Assembly (NCBI GenBank): GCA_028284905.1
Contig: JANQQU010000022.1
Span: forward strand, 62,001-126,000
Length of the DNA: 64,000 nt
From: Calditrichia bacterium
GTDB lineage: Bacteria; Calditrichota; Calditrichia; RBG-13-44-9; J075
Direction: 5' to 3'
The translations under genes and the position numbers were made by a program. The notes beneath the pieces were generated by a model. That model saw only the letters and a program-made list of their open reading frames with translations. It was not told where the DNA came from and searched no databases. Shown in pieces: positions 15,554 through 24,492 of the stretch (positions are counted from its first letter, which is position 1; each line of letters opens with the position of its first letter).

Positions 15554-17761
15554 ATGAAAAAGCAAATTCTTTATTGGCTAATTGCGATCTGGTCTTGCGG
15601 ATTAGTCGGTATTACTCAGGCACAATTTTCGGCCAGCGAATGGCAATCGATAAACGCTGGTGGGCATGTACTGAGTATCGATTATTCTGCTGATGGCCGT
15701 TATATGGCCATGGCTACCAGTCAGAAATATTTTATCTACAATAAGAAGATGCAGATCATCTGGCAGTATACCCGGAGTGGTTCTGGTGCAGGAGGGCATG
15801 TAAGTCTATCTCCTAAAGGACGTTACCTGGCCTTCGGGAATTATCGTTCTGATGGCGATATCGGAATACTGGATATTGCCAGTCAGCAAATTATCCTCAC
15901 AATCAACGCGCATCGGCATGGAGTAATCGGGTTGGCGTTTACCCCTGATGAGCGTTATCTTGCTTCTTCGGATTATTCTCCGGTATTTAAAATATGGAAT
16001 ATTGCGGGTCGTAGCACCAGCCCGGTCCAAACAATTAGCCGCCACAAACAATATGTTTTGGATCTGGCTTTTACTGCGGATGGTCAGCATTTGATCAGCA
16101 GCAGTGAAGATAATTCTCTGATTATTTGGGGATTTAACAACGGCCGCTGTCTGGAAAAACAGACAATTGCGCCCTGGGGGCATGATATTTATGCGATTGC
16201 AATCAGTCCCGATGGAAAATATCTCGCTGCCGGAGGGCAACACAACGCCGTTAAGATCTGGCAAATGCAATCGGGCAGAGCCACCTTTTTACAGGATTTA
16301 TCAATCACCAGCATTCCGATTCGCGATATGGCATTTAGTCCGGATAGCAAATACCTCGCAGCGCTTGGCTCCGGGAAAAAGGTCCATGTATGGGGTAAGC
16401 GGGGAAATAGTTTCGCTCAATCGGCAACTTTGCAAATGCCCAGTGCCGGGTTATTTGCAATGAATTACGCTGTCGATTTCAGTCAGGATGGAAATTATCT
16501 TGCAGCAGGCGGCACAGCCAGTACTATGAAGGTTTGGTCGTTGAATGGCGTTAGTGGTAATGTTGGACCGATCGCCCAGGAAGGACCGTCATCTGGTAAC
16601 TTATCCCGCCTGGATCTGCTGATTGGTAACGATAACAACGATAATTCACCTCCGGAAACCAACCGCCGGGAGGTTGAGCGGATTCCTCCTACGGTTCGGA
16701 TCACACAGCCGACAGACTTCCTGACAACCCGTGAAAAAAAGATCATTCTGAAAGGAACAGCAACCGATAATGCTGGTGTTTATGAAGTTTTGGTCGATGG
16801 CGAGGAAGTCGATTTACAACGTTCTGGAGAGTTTGTCGCAGAAGTGAAACTGGCGATTGGCAGCAATACGGTTCGTGTAAAAGTAGTTGATAAAAATGGC
16901 AATATTACCGAAAAGCAGTTGACGATTATTCGCCAGGAGCGCGCACAGATCGTTGACGTTGACATCAATATTCCCAAAGGGCGCACAAGTCGCCCCAATG
17001 CCGTTGCCGTGGTGATTGGTAACAAAAACTATAACGCTCAGGACATTCCTGCGGTTGAGTTCGCACATCGGGATGCGGAAATTATGAAGCGATATTTAAT
17101 CGATGCTTTCGGTTATCGTGAGGTAAACATCATTTATGAATTGGATGCCGGAAAGTCGGTCTTTGAAAGAGTGTTTGGTATCGCCAGTGATCATCGTGGA
17201 CAGCTCTATAATTACATTAAAGAAGGAGTGTCCGACGTATTTGTTTTCTACAGTGGCCACGGGGCCCCGCATGTGGAGAGCGGCAAAACTTTTTTTGTGC
17301 CGGTTGATGCGGATCCGCAAACCATTCACCTCAACGGATACTCGGTGGAAACGATGTATACGAATCTTGGTAAATTGCCGGCAAAATCTATCACTGTTTC
17401 AGTCGATGCATGCTTTAGTGGATTCTCTGAACGAGGTTCCTTGATTCAGAATATCAGCCCGGCTATGCTGGTAGTGGAAAACCCTGTCATGACGCGTGAT
17501 AATATGTGGGTTTTCTCCGCTGCTCAAAACAACCAGGTCAGTTCCTGGTATGCCGAAATGAAGCATGGACTGTTCACATATTTCTTCTTAAAAGGTTTGC
17601 AGGGAAGTGCTGACAGTAATAATGATCGCAAAATCACTACCGGCGAAATGAAATCATATCTCAGCGAAAACGTGCCGCATCTGGCTCGCCGTTTAAACAG
17701 TAGGGAACAGAACCCGCAGTCGATGGGGCAAAATCCTGCCCGCGAGCTGGTGAATTATTAA
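15554..17761 (+). CDS. Exported WD40-caspase (peptidase C14) protein
   Basis: A 735-residue protein with a signal peptide ending near TQAQ. Residues 30-340 contain about six WD40 blades (for example FSPDSKYLAALG and KIWNIAG). Residues 375-460 form an Ig-like/Big domain beginning PPTVRITQP. Residues 478-735 form a caspase-like domain with catalytic His569 in YSGHGA and Cys620 in DACFSG. Bacterial caspase-like (orthocaspase or metacaspase) proteins cleave after basic residues or Asp. Here the enzyme is exported, so it would act in the periplasm or at the surface. The beta-propeller presumably recognises a partner. It heads a same-strand cluster with a DUF4384 protein, an MltC-like transglycosylase and another exported protein. 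Confidence 0.9.
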   Translation: MKKQILYWLIAIWSCGLVGITQAQFSASEWQSINAGGHVLSIDYSADGRYMAMATSQKYFIYNKKMQIIWQYTRSGSGAGGHVSLSPKGRYLAFGNYRSDGDIGILDIASQQIILTINAHRHGVIGLAFTPDERYLASSDYSPVFKIWNIAGRSTSPVQTISRHKQYVLDLAFTADGQHLISSSEDNSLIIWGFNNGRCLEKQTIAPWGHDIYAIAISPDGKYLAAGGQHNAVKIWQMQSGRATFLQDLSITSIPIRDMAFSPDSKYLAALGSGKKVHVWGKRGNSFAQSATLQMPSAGLFAMNYAVDFSQDGNYLAAGGTASTMKVWSLNGVSGNVGPIAQEGPSSGNLSRLDLLIGNDNNDNSPPETNRREVERIPPTVRITQPTDFLTTREKKIILKGTATDNAGVYEVLVDGEEVDLQRSGEFVAEVKLAIGSNTVRVKVVDKNGNITEKQLTIIRQERAQIVDVDINIPKGRTSRPNAVAVVIGNKNYNAQDIPAVEFAHRDAEIMKRYLIDAFGYREVNIIYELDAGKSVFERVFGIASDHRGQLYNYIKEGVSDVFVFYSGHGAPHVESGKTFFVPVDADPQTIHLNGYSVETMYTNLGKLPAKSITVSVDACFSGFSERGSLIQNISPAMLVVENPVMTRDNMWVFSAAQNNQVSSWYAEMKHGLFTYFFLKGLQGSADSNNDRKITTGEMKSYLSENVPHLARRLNSREQNPQSMGQNPARELVNY

Positions 17762-17922
17762 ACGTTAGAATAAAGCACTGTCTGATTTTACAGACAAATC
17801 GAATCACCGGGTGTTTTTCTTGTACGACAATATCCCGATTTTCTGAGGAAATAAGTTGTTTTTACCAGCAATATTCAAATGGCATAAGCTTTGTCTAGTA
17901 TAAAAAGGTGGAAAAAATTAAG

Positions 17923-18759
17923 ATGAGAACCTTGCGCATATTTTTACTATTGATATTATTGCTCACTGTTGGAGGACAGGCTGGGGAGCCGGTGACCGTT
18001 ATAGCGGAAGGGCGTGTGGTTTTCGAAAATGTAACCCGCGATGAAGCAAAGAGTAAAGCGATTCGTCAGGCCTATAAAAAAGGGATTCGTAAAGCAATGG
18101 GCGTGGAGGTTCAGGCGCAGTCATTTGTCCGGGATGGAATGTTTGCCGGAGAATTTGTTCATGCCATCAGTTACGGCGATATTATCAGCGAAAAAATCCT
18201 TGAGCAGAAATTTGACGTCTGGCAGAAAACACCCGACAGCGATCCGGTACCGGTTTATTATGTTAAAATGGAATTAACAATCGTTGCCCAGGATGGCATG
18301 CCGGATCCGACTTTTAAAGTTGACGTCTCGCTCAACAAAACCGGATTTACCGCCGGGGATGAGCTTTGGATGAATGTCCGGGCTACCAAAGATTGTTATC
18401 TTATCGTTCTGAATATCGCCGCGAATAATGATATCTATGTTTTGTATCCCAATGATTATCAACCCGATAACCGTTTGGTAAAAAATCAAACCTTGCAAAT
18501 CCCCAGTAAAGCAGAACGCGAATCCGGGCTTCGGATACGGGTGGCAAATCTTGAAGGCCATACTGCCGATCGGGAATTTATTAAGGTGATTGCGACAAAA
18601 CAACCCATTGAGTTTCTCGATGAAATAGAAGAACAAAATGGGGTGAAAGTTTTTAAAAATACCCAGGTGGCGTTGACGGAGCTTGGCGAATGGTTATCAA
18701 CGCTTCCGGTTAGCGAACGTGCCGAGGATTTGGCTACTTACAGCGTCATCGCAAAGTGA
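17923..18759 (+). CDS. Exported DUF4384 protein
   Basis: A 278-residue protein with a signal peptide (FLLLILLLTVGGQAG). Residues 30-125 resemble the LPP20/FlgT-like fold (VIAEGRVVFENVTRDEAKSKA). Residues 135-240 match DUF4384 in the pattern TAGDELWMNVRATKDCYLIVLNI followed by YPN. DUF4384 is frequently fused to, or found beside, caspase-like proteases, which fits its position 160 bases after the WD40-caspase gene. The ATG at 17923 has AAGGTGG upstream and is chosen over an in-frame GTG at 17908. It probably acts in the periplasm as partner or substrate of the caspase. Confidence 0.8.
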   Translation: MRTLRIFLLLILLLTVGGQAGEPVTVIAEGRVVFENVTRDEAKSKAIRQAYKKGIRKAMGVEVQAQSFVRDGMFAGEFVHAISYGDIISEKILEQKFDVWQKTPDSDPVPVYYVKMELTIVAQDGMPDPTFKVDVSLNKTGFTAGDELWMNVRATKDCYLIVLNIAANNDIYVLYPNDYQPDNRLVKNQTLQIPSKAERESGLRIRVANLEGHTADREFIKVIATKQPIEFLDEIEEQNGVKVFKNTQVALTELGEWLSTLPVSERAEDLATYSVIAK

Positions 18760-18819
18760 GGGGCGAAAGAAGCCGGGTAGAATTAAGAACTGTTTCCCGG
18801 CAGTAAAATGGAGATGAGT

Positions 18820-19932
18820 ATGGTAAAACTAATGAAATATTGCTGCTGGATTGTGCTGGTTTTTCTGGCCGTTCCGGCGTTGGCCCAGGAAGATCCTTTT
18901 CAGCGGCTGGATGACAAATTTGAAGAGTTGGTCGATTGGCAGGAGCAAAGCCATAAAGATTACCTCGCCCGTCAGGATGCCAATTACAAGGCCTGGGTAA
19001 ACCGGATTGAATCAAAATGGCAGCGATTTGTCGATTCCGATCGGACGACCTATGTCGAATACAGCGACGACCTGAACAGCCGTAGCGATGTGGACTATGA
19101 TAACGGTTTGCTCCGTATCGAAATCCTGGTACGCAGGGACGATCCTGATCCAGGTCAAACAGCGCGGGACCGGGGAAGAGAGCATTTCCAAAGCCTTTTT
19201 CAACCGAATGATCAATCCGGCGAAGAGCCACTGGAGGATCAGATTCTCTTTCGCCCGGATGATGACCAAACTGTTGATGGTGATAACGCCACGCAATTCT
19301 TTGATCAGAATGCCGGGAATAATTTACAGCCGGCAGATAATTTCACTTCCCGGGATGGAGAGGGGCGCATCCGCTATCGCCTGGAAGTCCCCTTTGTGCA
19401 GAACCATGTTGTTCGCCGGGCAAAAGAGTATATCCCCATCGTGGTTAAGTATAGCGAAGAGCTGAAACTGCCACCGAAGCTGGTGCTGGCGATTATTTAT
19501 GCTGAGTCCGCATTTAATCCCATGGCCAAGTCTCACGCGGATGCCTATGGTTTAATGCAGTTGATTCCCCGTTGGGGCGCCCGCGATGCCTATCGTTTTC
19601 TCTTTAATGAAGATCGCATGGTTACTCCGGAATATCTCTACAACCCGGAGAATAATATCCAGCTTGGCTGCGGCTATCTTCACGTGCTGTTATACAAGGA
19701 ATGGAAGGTAGAACCGGTTTGGGAAAAGACTCGGGCACTGTCAATTTGCTCTTATAACTGGGGGCCACATAATGTCCGGAAAAAAGTGTATAAGCGGCAC
19801 AATGGCGCAGCTGCTTCATATGATGAATTATACCGGCTACTGCGGAATCATACCCCGGAAGAAACCAGCAATTACCTGGAAAGAGTCTTAAGCCGAATGA
19901 GTTATTTTGATGTGTTTTTTGAAGAAGGATAA
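18820..19932 (+). CDS. MltC-like membrane-bound lytic transglycosylase
   Basis: A 370-residue exported protein with signal peptide ending ALAQ. The N-terminal part (residues 60-110, YVEYSDDLNSRSDVDYDNG) resembles the DUF3393 domain of MltC. The C-terminal SLT goose-lysozyme domain carries the catalytic Glu in IYAESAFNP, then AYGLMQLIP, GCGYLHVLL and SYNWGP. It should cleave the MurNAc-GlcNAc bond to a 1,6-anhydro product. No lipobox is visible, so it may be periplasmic. The ATG at 18820 with GGAG 5 bases upstream is preferred. It lies within the caspase cluster, suggesting coordinated cell-envelope action. Confidence 0.9.
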   Translation: MVKLMKYCCWIVLVFLAVPALAQEDPFQRLDDKFEELVDWQEQSHKDYLARQDANYKAWVNRIESKWQRFVDSDRTTYVEYSDDLNSRSDVDYDNGLLRIEILVRRDDPDPGQTARDRGREHFQSLFQPNDQSGEEPLEDQILFRPDDDQTVDGDNATQFFDQNAGNNLQPADNFTSRDGEGRIRYRLEVPFVQNHVVRRAKEYIPIVVKYSEELKLPPKLVLAIIYAESAFNPMAKSHADAYGLMQLIPRWGARDAYRFLFNEDRMVTPEYLYNPENNIQLGCGYLHVLLYKEWKVEPVWEKTRALSICSYNWGPHNVRKKVYKRHNGAAASYDELYRLLRNHTPEETSNYLERVLSRMSYFDVFFEEG

Positions 19933-19976
19933 AATCGAATACAATGTGAATTCAGACATTTCTATCAGGAGGAAGT

Positions 19977-20912
19977 ATGTATAAACGTCAGGTATTACAG
20001 CGAATAATAATTGTTCTTCTCACAGTGTTTTGTGCACAGACAATCTACGGACAGGAATGGTGGGAAAGGGCGAAGCAGGAGCAGGAATCCGCTACCCGTT
20101 ACACAATGTCTGGTGATGTTCAGGGAAATAACGTTCGGGCGGTCGCAGATTTTGAAAATCAATTCCTGGAGTTTGAAGCCACCGGTACTGTGGACATGCG
20201 GGAAACGGTAAATGAAGTTCAGGCAGAAATTAATGCCAAGGAAGCTGCTACAGTTCGTGCATATGCCGAAGCCGCTCGTTTTATTTCCGGAATGTTGGTG
20301 CAGGCGGTTTACAGTGTGCGCCAGGGCTTGTTGAAGGATGCGGACATCGCCGCTAAAATCGAAAAAACATTGGTGAAGCATGCTGTAGAAATTGAAGAGC
20401 CGAAAGTGGAATGGCGCCGCAGTGCACCATTGGCCACAGCAAAGATTGGCATCCTTTTCCAGAACCGAAATGGGTTGATCGAAACCGTTTTACCCTTTAT
20501 CGACCAGGGCGTTGAGAATGCTGGAATTACCAATTATTCAGCGTCCGGAAATAATCGGGAATCTGCCGAGCGTTATACCGGTGTGATTATCGATACCCGT
20601 GAATTAGATGTCAGCCCTTCAATTGCACCTATGGTATTGACTGGTGAGGATAATCAGCAGGTGTATGGAAACCTGACGGTCAGCCGGGAATTTGCCGTTA
20701 TGCGAGGCATCGCCGGATATTATCGCGATATGGATGCCGCCAAAGCAGATACCGATCGAATAGGCGATAAGCCCTTGATTATCAAAGCGGAAAAAACAGC
20801 GATGAACAATCATCATGTCTGGATTAATAAGGATGATGCAACGAAACTCTATTATGCCAATCAGAATACGAATTTTCTGAAAGAGTGTCGTGTAGCGATT
20901 GTACTCAAGTAA
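19977..20912 (+). CDS. Exported LPP20/FlgT-like protein
   Basis: A 311-residue protein with a signal peptide (IIVLLTVFCAQTIYG) and no convincing lipobox. The mature domain includes TMSGDVQGNNVRAVADF and NAKEAATVRAYAEAARFI, which recall the LPP20-like domain with its Ala-rich helix. A tail of beta-rich sequence ends in LKECRVAIVLK. AGGAGG precedes the ATG. It is the last gene before a terminator, so it probably belongs to the transcript that starts with the caspase gene. Function unknown. Confidence 0.65.
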   Translation: MYKRQVLQRIIIVLLTVFCAQTIYGQEWWERAKQEQESATRYTMSGDVQGNNVRAVADFENQFLEFEATGTVDMRETVNEVQAEINAKEAATVRAYAEAARFISGMLVQAVYSVRQGLLKDADIAAKIEKTLVKHAVEIEEPKVEWRRSAPLATAKIGILFQNRNGLIETVLPFIDQGVENAGITNYSASGNNRESAERYTGVIIDTRELDVSPSIAPMVLTGEDNQQVYGNLTVSREFAVMRGIAGYYRDMDAAKADTDRIGDKPLIIKAEKTAMNNHHVWINKDDATKLYYANQNTNFLKECRVAIVLK

Positions 20913-20937
20913 AAAATTGGATTATTGCTCTGTAAAA

Positions 20938-20969
20938 GTCCGGGTGATCTATTCGCCCGGGCTTTTTTT
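20938..20969 (+). terminator. Rho-independent terminator of the caspase cluster
   Basis: Arms CGGGTGA and TCGCCCG close a five-base TCTAT loop, with further weaker pairing outside. Seven T follow. It stands 26 bases after the stop of the last gene of the cluster. Confidence 0.85.
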
Positions 20970-21084
20970 ATTCTTGACTTCTGAAACTATTTGCATGCTG
21001 AAAAGTGTAAAATTTATCTAAAAAATTGTTCTGTGAATCTTGTAATGTCTAGAAATTTTACACCTTGGAAGGAATGATTCAATA

Positions 21085-21585
21085 TTGATAAAATTTAGAA
21101 AAGAGCTTCTTGTTTGCATCGGCTTAGTCTTATTGCTGGGCGGTTGCAGTTATACCCAAATAAAACCATCCGCACAATCTGGAAAAGACTTGATATCGCC
21201 AGCAGTCGTTGAGTTGACTACTAATCAGCTTGAATATAACTACTCTGATGAATTTTCGCTCGATATTCGGATTATGAATCTTTCGCAGGATACAGTTGAA
21301 TGGATGCCTTGTAACGGCATCTATTTGGAAGTCTTCGAAAATAACATGCTACTGGAGAGGCGCAATTTAGGACCTTTCTGTAAAAATGCGTATCGGGCAC
21401 AAATACCCGGCAGAGAAGCTCGCAATTATGTGATATCCAAAGCCGATTTATTTAAAAGTACAAGTAATCTGATTGTTAACGCTCACCGCGAGTATCGAAT
21501 CGTTTTTCCAGGATTTTGGGACATCGTCCGCAAGCAACCACTCCCGAAAAAAATGCAGTATACCAACTTTTTCTCCATCATATAA
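21085..21585 (+). CDS. Small lipoprotein (TTG start)
   Basis: A 166-residue protein with lipobox LLLGGC at about residue 21. The only in-frame start that gives a complete signal peptide is TTG at 21085, with GGAAGGA 11 bases upstream. The mature domain (VELTTNQLEYNYSDEFSLDI, FENNMLLERRNLGPFC) is beta-rich and looks like an Ig-like sandwich with two Cys (in MPCN and FCKN) that could form a disulphide. Outer or periplasmic membrane attachment is expected. Function unknown. Confidence 0.7.
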   Translation: MIKFRKELLVCIGLVLLLGGCSYTQIKPSAQSGKDLISPAVVELTTNQLEYNYSDEFSLDIRIMNLSQDTVEWMPCNGIYLEVFENNMLLERRNLGPFCKNAYRAQIPGREARNYVISKADLFKSTSNLIVNAHREYRIVFPGFWDIVRKQPLPKKMQYTNFFSII

Positions 21586-21952
21586 GTCTTATCAAAAGCC
21601 CTGGCTGTTCTTAAGAATCAAAAAAATCCTCACTCTGATGCTTTTCTAAGGTTTTAATTATTTGGATTTAAATTACCTGCATTGTTGAGTGTGCCTCTCC
21701 TTTATCCCTTCTATCTAAATTTTTGTTCCGAAAAATTATTCTTTCTGAGATAATTCTATCCATGCCTGTCTCATGTATCATGATGGCGATAGAGAGTGGG
21801 TTGATTGGCTGGTTTGTTGACGAGCAGTTTTGGAGCGCCTTTGCGTCAAAGAGCATTTTTTTCCTTGTCCCATCCTAATAGAAATTTATTCCGAAAATTT
21901 CTGGCCGCAAATATCAGGCGGATAATAACCACGCATCCTCAAAGAGATTACT
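21586..21952. other. Intergenic region upstream of the PatA-like protease
   Basis: About 367 bases with no convincing ORF. It must contain the promoter of the protease-peptide cassette. No strong -35/-10 pair, operator or RNA fold could be read. The ribosome site before the ATG at 21953 is AAAGAGA. Confidence 0.4.
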
Positions 21953-23959
21953 ATGAACGCATTCGAAATCAGTGATATACCCGGTTTAACAGATTTATGG
22001 GCGGAAACAATGGGTGAACCGGAAATCTCCATTGCAATCCTGGACGGGCCGATTGATGTTACGCATCCGGACCTTCAGAAAGCTAATATAATTCAGTTCG
22101 GTTCATCTTTTACAGCTTCTGCCAATTATAGTGCTGCATCTGCACATGGTACTCATGTTGCGAGTATTATTTTCGGGAATCATGACAGTGCGATTAAAGG
22201 AATTGCACCACGATGCAGGGGAATTAGTATCCCGATTTTCAAAGATAAAAAGGATGGGGGTATTGCACCGTGTTCGCAAGTGGATCTTGCCCGGGCAATC
22301 TCGCTGGCAATTGAACAAGGTGCTGATATTATTAATATCAGTGGCGGAGAGTTATCTACAACCGGAAAGGCCCATCCGCTATTAGCCAAGGCTGTTCAGG
22401 ATTGTATTAAAAGGGGCATTTTGATTGTTGCCGCTGCCGGAAATCAGGGATGCAATTGTCTTCACATTCCCGGTGCACTGCCTTCGGTTATTGCTGTCGG
22501 AGCAATGGATCGGGAAGGCCTACCCTTAGATTTTAGCAACTGGGGAGATTTGTATCAAAGTCAGGGAGTGTTGGCACCCGGTAGCGGTATCATTGGTGCA
22601 TCTCCTGATGGCGAAACTGTCCTAAAAAGTGGTACCAGTTATGCAACGCCCATCGTTGCCGGTGCTGCAGCCCTCCTGCTGAGTATTCAATTAAAAAAGA
22701 ATAAAAAGACTAATCCAGAAATGGTAAGAGGCGCAATCCTCGGCAATACTATCGGTTGTGATGTACAGCCGGTAGCGAATTGCCGCCGCCTGCTTGCCGG
22801 CCGTTTGAATCTTAAAAACATCATATTTCAAATTACAAAAGGAGAGAATCTTATGTCTGAAACAAAAGAAGTTTATGAGAGCCAACTGGCGCATGAAATC
22901 GTAGAGAATGCTACGAATAATGCTTGTTCGCTGCCGCAGGTTCATAACAATTCAGTGATGGCCGCCGAAGCTAATGGGGCTGTTGAAAAGGATAATACAG
23001 TGGATGTGTCTTCCACGATGATTTCGGTAAACCCACAAGGGGTGGATGTAAATAAACAAAATTCAGCAATCAACGAATCAGTTGCAGCATCATCATGTGG
23101 TTGTAGTAGCAATACTGAAGAAAGCAATCCAATACAAATGGGGTTTGTTTTGGGTCAAATCGGTTTTGATTTGAGGTCTGAGGCCCGGCGGGATTCTATC
23201 CAACAACATATGGAACCAGCTTCGGCAACCAATGGTTTTTCGGCAAATCCGCATGACCCCGCCCAGATGCTTACCTATTTAAGTGATAATCCCTGGGAAG
23301 CCGCTTCCATTACCTGGACGTTAAATCTGGATTCCACACCATTATATGCTATTCAGGCCCAGGGGCCCTATGCGAATGAAGTATATCAGCGATTAAGGGA
23401 GTTTTTGAGGGAGCAGAGTGAAGGGCGAATTGAGCGGATATCTCTGGGCGGATACATTACCGGTGAACTGCAATTGTTGTCTGGCCAAGTTGTGCCGGTT
23501 ATCTGGCCGGAAATCCGCTGCATGTATAGTTGGAACACAACGGAACTTATTAAGGCTGTTTGTGGCGAGCCTCCCACCGGAAGTGCAAAAGTAAAAGAGA
23601 AGGATACCTATCAGCGGAATTGCGATTCTGTCGTCAATTTTTTGCAGCGAGTATATCATGAATTAAGGAATTTTGGCGTAACCTCCTGCGATCGGGCAAT
23701 TAATTACGCTGCGACAAATGCATTGAATGCGGCTAAAATTTTTGAAGCAGCCCTTAAGGATAATATGCAACTAGATACGATCGAATGTGAACGTAGCCCG
23801 GTTTGCCGTGCTGAATCTGATTGCTGGGACATCAAACTCGGTTTTTTTGATCCGGAAAATCAACTTACCCGCGCTCGAAAAGTATATCGGTTTACCATCG
23901 ATGTTAGTGATGTTTGCCCGGTAACGGTTGGAGCGGTGCGTAGCTGGTTTGTGCGTTGA
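21953..23959 (+). CDS. PatA/PatG-type subtilisin (cyanobactin maturation protease family)
   Basis: A 668-residue serine protease without a signal peptide. Residues 10-285 are a subtilase domain with catalytic Asp31 (ILDG), His65 (HGTH), Ser229 (SGTSYA) and oxyanion Asn164. The sequence around each, for example PGLTDLWAETMGEP, GCNCLH and LDFSNWG, matches PatA. Residues 390-668 correspond to the conserved C-terminal domain of PatA/PatG: FVLGQIGFDLRSEARRDS, RNFGVTSCDRAINYAATNA, CWDIKLGFFDPEN and ending in VGAVRSWFVR. A variable Cys-poor linker (about 301-385) contains SSCGCSS. In cyanobactin biosynthesis PatA removes the leader peptide and PatG cyclises. No YcaO cyclodehydratase, prenyltransferase or dehydrogenase is nearby. 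Its natural substrates are probably the three small proteins that follow. A perfect internal start lies at Met301. Confidence 0.9.
   Translation: MNAFEISDIPGLTDLWAETMGEPEISIAILDGPIDVTHPDLQKANIIQFGSSFTASANYSAASAHGTHVASIIFGNHDSAIKGIAPRCRGISIPIFKDKKDGGIAPCSQVDLARAISLAIEQGADIINISGGELSTTGKAHPLLAKAVQDCIKRGILIVAAAGNQGCNCLHIPGALPSVIAVGAMDREGLPLDFSNWGDLYQSQGVLAPGSGIIGASPDGETVLKSGTSYATPIVAGAAALLLSIQLKKNKKTNPEMVRGAILGNTIGCDVQPVANCRRLLAGRLNLKNIIFQITKGENLMSETKEVYESQLAHEIVENATNNACSLPQVHNNSVMAAEANGAVEKDNTVDVSSTMISVNPQGVDVNKQNSAINESVAASSCGCSSNTEESNPIQMGFVLGQIGFDLRSEARRDSIQQHMEPASATNGFSANPHDPAQMLTYLSDNPWEAASITWTLNLDSTPLYAIQAQGPYANEVYQRLREFLREQSEGRIERISLGGYITGELQLLSGQVVPVIWPEIRCMYSWNTTELIKAVCGEPPTGSAKVKEKDTYQRNCDSVVNFLQRVYHELRNFGVTSCDRAINYAATNALNAAKIFEAALKDNMQLDTIECERSPVCRAESDCWDIKLGFFDPENQLTRARKVYRFTIDVSDVCPVTVGAVRSWFVR
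22837..22855 (+). promoter_or_regulatory. Internal ribosome site and in-frame start inside the PatA-like gene
   Basis: AAAAGGAG at 22837-22844 stands 8 bases before ATG 22853-22855, which is codon 301 of the protease and in the same frame. Translation from it would give a separate 368-residue protein consisting of the linker and the C-terminal domain, without the catalytic triad. Sites this good are unusual inside a coding frame, so the gene may make two products. Confidence 0.55.
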
Positions 23960-24024
23960 TGAGCCAACTCAGTTAGGCAGTTAAACACATATAAACTAAC
24001 GTTTTACTAATGAAAGGATTTATT

Positions 24025-24417
24025 ATGAAATTACCAAAGCAATCTGTACCGGTCGAAAGAAACAGTGGAGAATTAATTGACAAGTCGGAACTTCCCGGAA
24101 GCGGACTTTTTCCTTCTGCGGCCAGAGGCGGCTCCGGGCAAGCAGGAGGAAAATGTAAAGTTACTTCGGGATCCAATGCCGGAAAAACGGGCACTTATAC
24201 CGAGGATGGAGAAGGGCTTTGGTGTGAAGGCGATTGGGGCGGCACACAATGCACCGATTCGCAAGGAAACTCCAATGGTAAATGTAGCAATGCCAGACAG
24301 TGGATGGGTGGACTTGGCACTGTTGATGATTTTGGCAGTAGAGAATTAAGAGTATTTTTTGCGCCTTCCAGACCAAGGTTCCGTTTTCGTTCTCCCGGCT
24401 TCTTCCGCTTCTTTTAA
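24025..24417 (+). CDS. Small Gly/Cys-rich protein 1, candidate protease substrate
   Basis: A 130-residue protein. The ATG at 24025 has AAAGGA 6 bases upstream. An in-frame ATG five codons earlier has none. It begins MKLPKQSVPVERNSG, a motif shared in part with the two following small proteins and reminiscent of cyanobactin leader starts. Residues 35-42 are Gly-rich, so a cleavage site may lie there. Four cysteines (44, 67, 76, 87) lie in a hydrophilic Gly/Ser/Asn-rich region. The tail (116-130) is rich in Arg and Phe. No signal peptide is seen. It follows the protease by 65 bases. A precursor role is inference. Confidence 0.65.
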   Translation: MKLPKQSVPVERNSGELIDKSELPGSGLFPSAARGGSGQAGGKCKVTSGSNAGKTGTYTEDGEGLWCEGDWGGTQCTDSQGNSNGKCSNARQWMGGLGTVDDFGSRELRVFFAPSRPRFRFRSPGFFRFF

Positions 24418-24492
24418 ACGTCAGGAAAGCTCAAAGCTGTTTAAAGAAAACGCATCGTTGTAAGCAATCATTAATTAAAAGGAGAATTTAGA

